The notes under the pieces were generated by a model. That model worked only from the letters and a program-made list of their open reading frames with translations. It did no database searches and was not told the origin of the DNA. The translations under genes and the position numbers were made by a program. From positions 310,001 through 374,000 of the forward strand of contig NZ_QNUJ01000004.1 of NCBI RefSeq assembly GCF_003574625.1: 64,000 nt of DNA, written 5' to 3'. The stretch is from Shinella zoogloeoides. GTDB taxonomy: Bacteria > Pseudomonadota > Alphaproteobacteria > Rhizobiales > Rhizobiaceae. Below are positions 58,579 through 64,000 of this stretch, piece by piece. Each line of letters opens with the position of its first letter. Position 1 is the first letter of the stretch.

Positions 58579-59072
58579 TGGCTGTCTTTTCACGGATTTT
58601 GGGCGTCACACGTCTGGCAAGCGCCTTCATGGCGCTTTTTCTTTGCCTGGCATCCGTCGCGGGCGCGGGCGAGAAATTCGATACCCAGCCGCTGACCATC
58701 GTCACGAAGAACGGCAAGAGCCATGCCTTCACGGTGGAACTGGCCGTGACGCCCCGCCAGCGCGAGCAGGGATTGATGAACCGCCGCGAAATGGCGCCCG
58801 ACCACGGCATGCTCTTCGCCTTCGGCGAGACACGCCAGGTCTTCATGTGGATGAAGAACACCTACCTGCCGCTCGACATGCTGTTCATCGGCAAGGACGG
58901 CAAGGTCCGCTCCATCAAGGAGAACGCCAGGCCGCTCGACGAATCGATCATCGATTCGAAGGGCCCGATCGATTATGTGCTGGAACTGAACGGCGGCACC
59001 GTCAAACGCCTCGGCATCCGCACCGGCAACCGCGTGCAGAACGCGCTGATGGAAAAGCTGCGCAAGGGATAA
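58578..59072 (+). CDS. DUF192-family exported protein
   Basis: The 164-residue precursor has a signal peptide ending near residue 30 (VAGAG). The DUF192 core follows: ELAVTPRQREQGLMNRREM, MLFAFGETRQVFMWMKNTYLPLDMLFI and the closing VLELNGGTVKRLGI. Function is unknown. It is translationally coupled to the cold-shock gene by a one-base overlap, and this pairing is common in rhizobia. Confidence 0.85.
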   Translation: MAVFSRILGVTRLASAFMALFLCLASVAGAGEKFDTQPLTIVTKNGKSHAFTVELAVTPRQREQGLMNRREMAPDHGMLFAFGETRQVFMWMKNTYLPLDMLFIGKDGKVRSIKENARPLDESIIDSKGPIDYVLELNGGTVKRLGIRTGNRVQNALMEKLRKG

Positions 59073-59174
59073 GGCCCGCAGCCAAAACGGACTTCCCCGA
59101 TCAGGGCTGAAAAACTCGCCCTTTGCTGTTGCGGCGGCGGCGCGATCCGTGTATCTCCCCATCGCCGGAACGGA

Positions 59175-59251
<77 letters not shown>

Positions 59252-59632
59252 CCGGCAAAAGCCAAGGAAACAGGCGTTTCTCCGAGGCTTATCCATTCCC
59301 CGTATTATATCCTGTGAAAGTTCCGTGATTTGCGAATGGGTCGCCGTGATGGCGGTGCCGGGAGTTGTGCGCGCAACCCGGCAAAGGCCCTTGACTCTCC
59401 ACGGACCTGCGGCCATTGCTCGGACGCTTCGTCGGCGGGTGCCGCAGGTGGAGCGCAGGAGTTTAACGAGAATGAACGGGCGCCACCGGGTTCGGGCTCT
59501 TCGAGCCGGTGCGTGGCGGGCGTTTCGGTGGTAAATGCATGTCCAGTCATTTCCCCTTTACGGAATCTGGGCTATGCATGGCCGGGCGCACGTCGGAGCG
59601 TGCCCTTATGCGAGAATTCTGGAGCCGTTTCG
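59252..59632. other. 381-bp gap between tRNA-Pro and the NDUFS4-like gene
   Basis: An open frame runs through it into the next gene, but it has low-complexity, non-coding character. Some GC-rich inverted repeats are present. No promoter or RNA is assigned. Confidence 0.4.
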
Positions 59633-59938
59633 ATGACCGCGAAGATCTATCGTCCCGCCAAGACCGCCATGCAGTCGGGCAAGGCCAAGACTAATCTCTG
59701 GGTTCTGGAGTTCGATGCCGAAAAGCCGCGGACGATCGATCCGATCATGGGTTATACGAGCTCTGGCGACATGTACCAGCAGGTCAAGCTGACATTCGAA
59801 ACCTGTGAGGAAGCGATTGCCTATGCCACGCGCAACGGCATCGAATACCGCGTGATCGAGCCGAAGGAAGCGACCCGCAAGCGCGTTGCCTATCCGGACA
59901 ACTTCCGCTTCAACCGCATGCAGCCCTGGACCCACTGA
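59633..59938 (+). CDS. NDUFS4-like complex I accessory subunit (ETC_C1 family)
   Basis: The 101-residue protein matches the alphaproteobacterial homologues of mitochondrial NDUFS4: KIYRPAKTAMQSGKAKTNLW near the start, PIMGYTSSGDMYQQVKLTF in the middle and FRFNRMQPWTH at the end. It stabilises the NADH-binding arm of complex I in mitochondria and Paracoccus. The nuo operon is not nearby. ATG 59633 follows GGAG. Confidence 0.9.
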   Translation: MTAKIYRPAKTAMQSGKAKTNLWVLEFDAEKPRTIDPIMGYTSSGDMYQQVKLTFETCEEAIAYATRNGIEYRVIEPKEATRKRVAYPDNFRFNRMQPWTH

Positions 59939-59947
59939 GGTCCCGAC

Positions 59948-60024
59948 GGCCCCTTAGCTCAACTGGATAGAGCAACTGCCTTCTAAGCAGTAGGTCGCAG
60001 GTTCGAGTCCTGCAGGGGTCGCCA
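59948..60024 (+). tRNA. tRNA-Arg(TCT), island attachment gene
   Basis: The 77-nt gene has the acceptor GGCCCCT with AGGGGTC, anticodon loop CTTCTAA (anticodon TCT), T arm GCAGGTTCGAGTCCTGC and encoded CCA. A tyrosine integrase ends 61 bp after it, so the 3' half of the gene is the probable attachment core. Confidence 0.95.
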
Positions 60025-60055
60025 ACCCTACCGATAAGTAATTGATTTTTATAAT

Positions 60056-60086
60056 GGTGCGACCAAGCAGGGATTAGGGTGCGACC
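60056..60086. repeat. Direct repeat GGTGCGACC beside the integrase, possible arm sites
   Basis: GGTGCGACC occurs at 60056-60064 and again at 60078-60086, 22 bp apart, between the tRNA and the integrase stop. Two helical turns of spacing suit recombinase arm-type sites. The surrounding 60 bp are A+T rich. Confidence 0.4.
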
Positions 60087-61120
60087 TAAAGTCTGTTCGA
60101 CAAGCGTTCCGATGCGCCCCTTGCCAGCCGCTTCTTGTCGGCTTCCTTCGTATAAGTCTCAGCCATGCCAAGACGTGTCCATCCGTACATCGCCATAAGC
60201 TCGTGAGGCGTCGCGCCTTCATCCGCGGCGATTGTAGCGCCGGCTTTCCGCAGCCCGTGCGCCCGGCATTCGTCAGGAAGCCCCGCGGCCTTGCACTGCG
60301 CTGCAAACCAGTTCCCGAATGACGCCCCCGAGCTGAATGGCTTGCCTGTCTGGGTCGTTAGGAATGCCAGATCGCCAGTTGGCGTAGCATCAATCGACTC
60401 CTGAAGTTGCTTGAAGACTGGCAGGTAAACCCATGCGCCGGTCTTTTGTGTCCGGAGGGAGACCATGCCGTCCTTCATATGCTGACGGCCGACGACAACA
60501 GCGTCGGATCTGCGAAGGCCCAGGAAAAGCAGGATGTCAATTGCCAGGCGTTGCTTCGTCCCGATCCCGTGGTGGGCGCGGTACCGTTCAACCTCCTCGA
60601 CGGTCCATGTGTGGAATCCATCGGTCTTTACGTTTACTTTCGAAACGCCGGTGCAGGGATTGATTTCGACGTGCTCGGCTTCGACGGCCCACTTAAATAG
60701 GTGGCTCATCGTCTTCAGGAAGTTGTTGGCAGCGTTCGGCGTGGCCGCACGTTTGTCCATGCCCTTCTTGATAACGGCCTTCGTCACAGCCGCAAATGGC
60801 CCGTCCGCATTCTTCGGCTCAGCCAAAGCCTGCTTCAGGATGTTATCCCGAGCTCGTCTCGTCGCTGGAGCCAGTTCCGCAAATGCCGCGGATTGCTTGT
60901 ATTGTCCAACAAGCCATTTCAGCGATCCGCTTTTGGACTTCGGCTTGTCGGGAATTGCGGTGGATCCGGTGAGGGCTTTCTCATACGCCGCGTTGAACTC
61001 GTCGCTGCCGTATAGTTCTGGCAGTCGCACGCGCTTACCCTTCCGTTTGAAGTACCAAACGAATTTTCCGTGGCGCGTCATTTCGCGCGAGAGGTAGGGT
61101 TTGCGAGGCATCTCCTCCAT
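60086..61120 (-). CDS. int: Tyrosine-type site-specific integrase
   Basis: The 344-residue protein has a short N-terminal arm-type domain (about 1-60), a SAM-like core-binding domain (65-165, LKWLVGQYKQS, then NNFLKTMSHLFKWAVE) and a catalytic domain. Catalytic residues are Arg in FLGLRRSDAV, His-x-x-Arg in AHGLRKAG and the nucleophile Tyr in AETYTKEAD. The gene ends beside tRNA-Arg, the classic integrase position. Its ATG at 61120 overlaps the stop of the upstream 58-codon gene by one base; an ATG at 61111 is nearly as likely. Confidence 0.93.
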   Translation of the reverse strand: MEEMPRKPYLSREMTRHGKFVWYFKRKGKRVRLPELYGSDEFNAAYEKALTGSTAIPDKPKSKSGSLKWLVGQYKQSAAFAELAPATRRARDNILKQALAEPKNADGPFAAVTKAVIKKGMDKRAATPNAANNFLKTMSHLFKWAVEAEHVEINPCTGVSKVNVKTDGFHTWTVEEVERYRAHHGIGTKQRLAIDILLFLGLRRSDAVVVGRQHMKDGMVSLRTQKTGAWVYLPVFKQLQESIDATPTGDLAFLTTQTGKPFSSGASFGNWFAAQCKAAGLPDECRAHGLRKAGATIAADEGATPHELMAMYGWTRLGMAETYTKEADKKRLARGASERLSNRL

Positions 61121-61296
61121 CAGAGATCGAAGTCCTCGTATTTTGCAATAGGCGTTTGCTTGTGCGTATCGGGGATATCTGGGGCTACTCTGAATATTTT
61201 GCCGTTCACTTCCACCTCAACGCGCACGCCTTCCTTCTTGGCGATGGTAGCCATTCGCCTAAGCTCAGCTTGCTTGATGAGTGCCGGCGCCGTCAT
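61120..61296 (-). CDS. Small phage protein, 58 residues, unknown
   Basis: This short gene runs MTAPALIKQAELRRMATIAK onward to AKYEDFDL. Its start has AAGGAGC upstream, it overlaps the preceding gene by ATGA, and its stop overlaps the integrase start. The beta-strand-rich middle (GVRVEVEVNGKIFRV) is preceded by a helix. It could be a small DNA-binding or excisionase-like partner of the integrase, which is only inferred from position. Confidence 0.65.
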   Translation of the reverse strand: MTAPALIKQAELRRMATIAKKEGVRVEVEVNGKIFRVAPDIPDTHKQTPIAKYEDFDL

Positions 61297-61607
61297 CCCC
61301 GCTCCTTATCTGCGAGCGCGACCCGGCCTTCCTTGATGCCCAGCGCCTGTCTCCTAGTGATCCCAAGCGCTGCCGCCGCCATGTCGATAATGGCGTTGTT
61401 CCAATCGCTTATGGCGCTCGTCTCGGACTGGAATGGGCGGATGGAAAACCACTGGCCGAGGCATTGGTTGGGAAGTTCGTCTTCGGAGCGCTGGCACGAA
61501 ATCGAGTACACTAGGCCGTTACTCCCGAACGAGTGCAAGGTCGTTCGCCTAACGTAGACGTGCGCCTCACGATCACATCCAGGACAACGATAAGGGCGAG
61601 CCTTCAT
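61293..61607 (-). CDS. Lar-like (restriction alleviation) zinc-ribbon phage protein
   Basis: The 104-residue protein has CPGC near the N-terminus, further cysteines (ISCQRSEDELPNQC) and a late AISDWNNAI. The layout Cys pair, Cys pair, A-x-x-x-W-N is that of Lar-family proteins from prophages (Rac Lar eases type I restriction). The homology is weak, and a plain zinc-ribbon protein is the alternative. It overlaps both neighbours by ATGA. Confidence 0.5.
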   Translation of the reverse strand: MKARPYRCPGCDREAHVYVRRTTLHSFGSNGLVYSISCQRSEDELPNQCLGQWFSIRPFQSETSAISDWNNAIIDMAAAALGITRRQALGIKEGRVALADKERG

Positions 61608-61795
61608 TCTCCCCGCTCCTTATCCAGTGCGTTGCGGCAAGATGGGCAGGTGGGCCGGCGGCGCGAAATGCCGTGCGGAAGCACAATGAATTCGCCGCAA
61701 CGAGTTTCAACGTTCGATGCTGTCTCGCTGGGTTCTCCCACTGCAGCGCACCAGATGCCGTGACGATCTTTCGCGCATAGTGTCTTTGCCGTCAT
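61604..61795 (-). CDS. Small cysteine-containing phage protein, 63 residues
   Basis: The product carries an LCAKDRHGIWC pair, a CGEF and a CPSC near the end, so a small zinc-binding fold is likely. It ends NALDKERGE; the DNA for this end is a 23-bp exact match to the end of the next gene upstream. It overlaps its neighbours by four bases on each side. Function unknown. Confidence 0.6.
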   Translation of the reverse strand: MTAKTLCAKDRHGIWCAAVGEPSETASNVETRCGEFIVLPHGISRRRPTCPSCRNALDKERGE

Positions 61796-62040
61796 GGGGC
61801 GTTCTCCTTATCCAGTGCGTTGCGGCCGGCGGGGGTGATGCGGTAGCAGTTCCCCCCGAAAAATGAAGTGCCGAGGCGCTCGACGAGCCCGCGCCTTTCG
61901 AGAGATGAAAGTTTCCCCGCGGCCCAATACGACGGGTGACCGAGGGCTTTCGATATCTCTGGGCCGGATGGCGGTCCATCGTCTTCCTTGCGGCGAGCGA
62001 GATAGCTTAAGACACGGGCCTGGGGTTCGGTCAGCTTCAT
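61792..62040 (-). CDS. Winged-helix (MarR-like) phage protein, 82 residues
   Basis: The product reads as a single winged helix: LTEPQARVLSYLARR, then PEISKALGHPSYWAAGKLSSLERRGLVERLG as the recognition region and wing strands CYRITPAGRNAL. It may regulate this operon or the island. ATG 62040 has GGAGGAG upstream; longer in-frame starts would overlap the next gene heavily. Confidence 0.7.
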   Translation of the reverse strand: MKLTEPQARVLSYLARRKEDDGPPSGPEISKALGHPSYWAAGKLSSLERRGLVERLGTSFFGGNCYRITPAGRNALDKENAP

Positions 62041-62378
62041 TCGCTTTCTCCTCCAGAAAGTGCGTTGCGGGAGGAGGGGGCGGTTCCAGTTGGTTCTGTG
62101 TTGGCAATGACGAGCTGCCGCGCCTCGTGCAGGACCTCGTCCAACGGCGCGGGGCCAAATTCGTGCTCGCCGAAGCCATGGCGGTAGCCGTCGATGACAA
62201 CGCGATGCTGACCGCGATCCATTCCGGTGGCCTCGAAAACCTGCCAATACAGGTTCTTTGCTCGCCGGCTGACGAACTTGCGAAAGGCTTCGATCTTGGC
62301 TTGCTGATCGGCCCGTTCCTCGGCGGATGGGCCTTTCAGGGCGGCCGAGATCACCGCCATCGTCTCAGCGCTCAGCAT
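62037..62378 (-). CDS. Phage hypothetical protein, 113 residues
   Basis: It is helical and charged (GPSAEERADQQAKIEAFRKF, then RRAKNLYWQVFEATG). I recognise no family. ATG 62378 is preceded by GGAGGCG, which is repeated before the 55-residue gene upstream. It overlaps the previous gene by 14 bases and the next by four. Confidence 0.6.
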   Translation of the reverse strand: MLSAETMAVISAALKGPSAEERADQQAKIEAFRKFVSRRAKNLYWQVFEATGMDRGQHRVVIDGYRHGFGEHEFGPAPLDEVLHEARQLVIANTEPTGTAPSSRNALSGGESE

Positions 62379-62838
62379 GGTCGCCTCCGGTCGATACGTT
62401 GGCGGCAATATCGTTGAGCCGGGCGGCGATGATCTTTTGAGCCTCGTCCGGCGAGTACGGGACGTCATCAGGGACGCCGATTTTCTCGATGAGGAGCCAT
62501 GCCAAGACCTCCTCGGCGGCAGTCATAGGCGTGTCGCCGCCGTCTGCCATTGGCGCTGCGGCATCATACAGGCGATTGTCAGGATGGAGTGGCGCCCATC
62601 CGATAACGCGCCCCCGACCTTCGCAGAAGCAATCCTGAGACCATGACCAGCCGGCGAACCTCCACTCGTCGATCTCGCTGTCCTCGAAGTTGTTGAGGCC
62701 GATCGTCCACGCCTGTTCTGCATCCTCAAGCGGATGGTCGCCGTCTTCGCCGGAATAATCGACCAGTAGGCGGACAAGTGTGTTGTTCTTCGGGGCGGTA
62801 TCCATCGGCAGCGCCGACGCAGGGGCCTGATTGCTCAT
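62365..62838 (-). CDS. Phage hypothetical protein, 157 residues (DUF551-like N-terminus)
   Basis: The opening MDTAPKNNTLVRLLVDY and later EWRFAGWSWSQDCFCEG and VIGWAPLHP resemble the DUF551-type phage domain, which typically has a P-x-x-x-x-x-V-L-V opening and a V-x-x-W-x-x-L-P end. The C-terminal third is helical (TAAEEVLAWLLIEKIGVPDD). Function unknown. GGGAG lies before ATG 62838. Confidence 0.6.
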   Translation of the reverse strand: MSNQAPASALPMDTAPKNNTLVRLLVDYSGEDGDHPLEDAEQAWTIGLNNFEDSEIDEWRFAGWSWSQDCFCEGRGRVIGWAPLHPDNRLYDAAAPMADGGDTPMTAAEEVLAWLLIEKIGVPDDVPYSPDEAQKIIAARLNDIAANVSTGGDHAER

Positions 62839-63002
62839 TCGGAAACTCCCTTCACTGTCAGGGACGCAATGATTTGCTTTGCCGTCTCAGCAACTTGGAC
62901 AGGCGTGAATTTCCAACCCATCTTCACAAGATGGCGCTCGGCAATCCGCAGTGCTTCGGCGTGGGTTTCGTCGCCGATGACCGGTTTCGGTTTATCGGTC
63001 AT
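62835..63002 (-). CDS. Small phage protein, 55 residues
   Basis: This short helical protein (EALRIAERHLVKMGW, then VAETAKQIIASL) has no recognised family. GGAGGCGACC precedes ATG 63002, the same 15-bp start block as the 113-residue gene. It overlaps the DfrB-like gene by 11 bases and the next gene by four. Confidence 0.6.
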   Translation of the reverse strand: MTDKPKPVIGDETHAEALRIAERHLVKMGWKFTPVQVAETAKQIIASLTVKGVSE

Positions 63003-63558
63003 GGTCGCCTCCGGAAGATGTGGTGGCGGAACCGCTGCGCGTGGCGGCGAGGGCGCTCTCGGGGTAGATTTGCACGGAGCCGGGCTCACGTTCGCTTTCG
63101 ACTGCGTAGCCGACGGGCGTCATGGCCGTGCTGTAGAAGCCGACGATGCGACCGTTCCACGATGAGTCCTTCGTCTTGGTCACGCGGTCGCCAAGCTTGA
63201 ACTTCCGGTCCAACTCCGCGCTGTCCTCTCCTTCTCTATGGGGAGGGCAGCGCAGAGCACGCCATGCCGCTGCTGCACCGCGATCCGCAAATGATTTTGC
63301 AAGCTGAAACTGTTCGTATGTATCCTTGGTCTCGGTCACATTCTGGACGCAGGAAATCCGGTCCAGCTCTTGCGCTGCTGCGGTGAGCGCTTCTTTCCAG
63401 CTTCCCACCGGCTCTACCGGCACATCGACAAGGGCGGAGCGGAGCTTGGCGGCGTCGGCGCGCTCTTGATCGGGTAGGGCGGAGCGACGGTTCGCCGCGT
63501 TGCGCGCAAGGGCTTGGAGTGGCTTGGCAGCATAGAGGCGGAATATGGGGTGGCGCAC
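62992..63558 (-). CDS. Phage protein with C-terminal R67/DfrB-type dihydrofolate reductase domain
   Basis: The first gene of the island operon codes for about 188 residues. Residues about 119-170 match the type II (R67, DfrB) trimethoprim-resistant DHFR: LGDRVTKTKDSSWNGRIVG, then TPVGYAVESE, then PGSVQIYPESAL. The VQIY active-site motif and the lysine equivalent to R67 Lys32 are present. The first 118 residues are helical (ALARNAANRRSALPDQERA) and absent from plasmid DfrB. R67 is an SH3-like tetramer reducing dihydrofolate with NADPH. Activity here is untested. The start is uncertain: GTG 63558 is used, while ATG 63588 would overlap the divergent gene by 28 bases. Confidence 0.7.
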   Translation of the reverse strand: MRHPIFRLYAAKPLQALARNAANRRSALPDQERADAAKLRSALVDVPVEPVGSWKEALTAAAQELDRISCVQNVTETKDTYEQFQLAKSFADRGAAAAWRALRCPPHREGEDSAELDRKFKLGDRVTKTKDSSWNGRIVGFYSTAMTPVGYAVESEREPGSVQIYPESALAATRSGSATTSSGGDHDR

Positions 63559-63560
63559 TG

Positions 63561-63761
63561 ATGACCGACCCCGCCGAGATGATCGCATGGCTTGATCGCC
63601 GTATCGCCAGTGCAAAAACATGGCTCGAAGACCATGGCCGAGGCTCCAAGAAGCCACGCCCCGAAATGGAAATCGAGACCAAGGAATACGACATCGCCCG
63701 GTTCGAAGAGATCCGCGTCGCCTATTGCCGCGCCCTTGAGAACAGGAGGGCGAGCGCATGA
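63561..63761 (+). CDS. Phage hypothetical protein, 66 residues, divergent
   Basis: It starts MTDPAEMIAWLDRRIASAK and is rich in charged helix (EIETKEYDIARFEEIRVAY). Function unknown. It lies two bases from the proposed start of the divergent DfrB-like gene, so the promoters of both must lie inside coding sequence. It overlaps the next gene by ATGA. Confidence 0.6.
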   Translation: MTDPAEMIAWLDRRIASAKTWLEDHGRGSKKPRPEMEIETKEYDIARFEEIRVAYCRALENRRASA

Positions 63762-64000
63762 CGTGGATGGACGAAGCCCGCGCCGTCATCAGCCGCTACG
63801 ACAGCGAGATGCCCGGCACGATATCGCTTGAGGACCGCAAGCGGCATCTGCGCCAACTCTGCCCGGCGCACTTCCGCTCGACGAGTTGGGGCCGGAAGGT
63901 CTGGCCGAAGGCCTGCAAAGAGTATCTGAAGCGGTTCGAGCCGGTGGCGAAGTCCGATGCCGCGATCCCGGCCAGCCACCTTTCGCCGCTTGAGCGCTTG
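63758..64000 (+). CDS. Phage hypothetical protein, partial at window end
   Basis: At least 81 residues, open at the window edge. It begins MTWMDEARAVISRYDSEMPG and has a cysteine and basic patch (LCPAHFRSTSWGRKVWPKAC). No family recognised. Its coupling to the previous gene suggests a plus-strand operon that continues into the island. Confidence 0.6.
   Translation, partial: MTWMDEARAVISRYDSEMPGTISLEDRKRHLRQLCPAHFRSTSWGRKVWPKACKEYLKRFEPVAKSDAAIPASHLSPLERL

Noticed and set aside
59330-59632. N-terminal extension of the NDUFS4-like protein
   Set aside because: The extension is low-complexity, while the family starts at MTAKIYR (59633) with GGAG upstream.
63236-63694. A minus-strand frame of 152 codons overlapping the DfrB-like gene
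   Set aside because: It is a shifted frame without motifs, while the DfrB frame has strong homology and GC-rich third positions.

Overview
The window reads as chromosome of an alphaproteobacterium of the Rhizobiaceae (Rhizobium, Agrobacterium, Sinorhizobium or Shinella type). The evidence is the high GC content, the malic enzyme with a phosphotransacetylase-like tail, the cell-cycle kinase CckA, a growth-pole-ring (GPR/RgsE-type) giant protein found in polar-growing Rhizobiales, DksA with the rhizobial N-terminus, promoters of the CTTG(A/C)-N17-CTATAA type, an alphaproteobacterial SOS box at recA, and RIME-like palindromic intergenic repeats. The genus is not decided by the sequence alone.

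Layout. 0-13 kb: an ABC-F ATPase, malic enzyme, an LpxH-like phosphoesterase, an MFS carrier, an enolase-superfamily epimerase, a four-gene Mla/Pqi-type lipid transport operon (permease with fused STAS domain, ATPase, MCE protein, lipoprotein), and a Tim44-like membrane protein. 13-21 kb: the 1,961-residue GPR-like protein, a region with a perfect CtrA box, an Hpt phosphotransfer protein, a 2Fe-2S ferredoxin, and a candidate anti-Shine-Dalgarno small RNA. 21-30 kb: a DUF922 protease-like protein, the folate operon folP-folB-folK, YcjX/YcjF, a SixA-like phosphatase, DksA, a VOC protein and a FliO-like protein. 30-43 kb: cckA, psuK-psuG, recA with its SOS box, alaS, a membrane diguanylate cyclase, a SulP transporter and an AraC/GyrI regulator. 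43-59 kb: an EEP hydrolase, sthA, radC, map, sfsA, phaC, an alanine-type aminotransferase, hom, recJ, three tandem tRNA-Glu genes each with its own promoter, an M15 lipoprotein, gloA, a double cold-shock protein, a DUF192 protein, tRNA-Pro and an NDUFS4-like complex I accessory subunit.

60-64 kb: the core chromosome stops at tRNA-Arg(TCT). A tyrosine integrase lies 61 bp beyond it, so this looks like the left end of a prophage or integrative island whose far end is outside the window. Nine minus-strand genes run into the integrase, and every junction overlaps. The first of them carries a domain that closely resembles the plasmid-borne type II (R67/DfrB) dihydrofolate reductase. Several junctions between these small genes share near-identical DNA, including one 23-bp match, as if the genes were exchangeable cassettes. 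Two plus-strand phage-type genes diverge from this operon and run off the end.

The items most worth a second look are the DfrB-like gene and the cassette-junction repeats in the island, the anti-SD small RNA, the CtrA box beside the polar growth gene, and the tandem autonomous tRNA-Glu units. All assignments come from reading the sequence; no database search was run.
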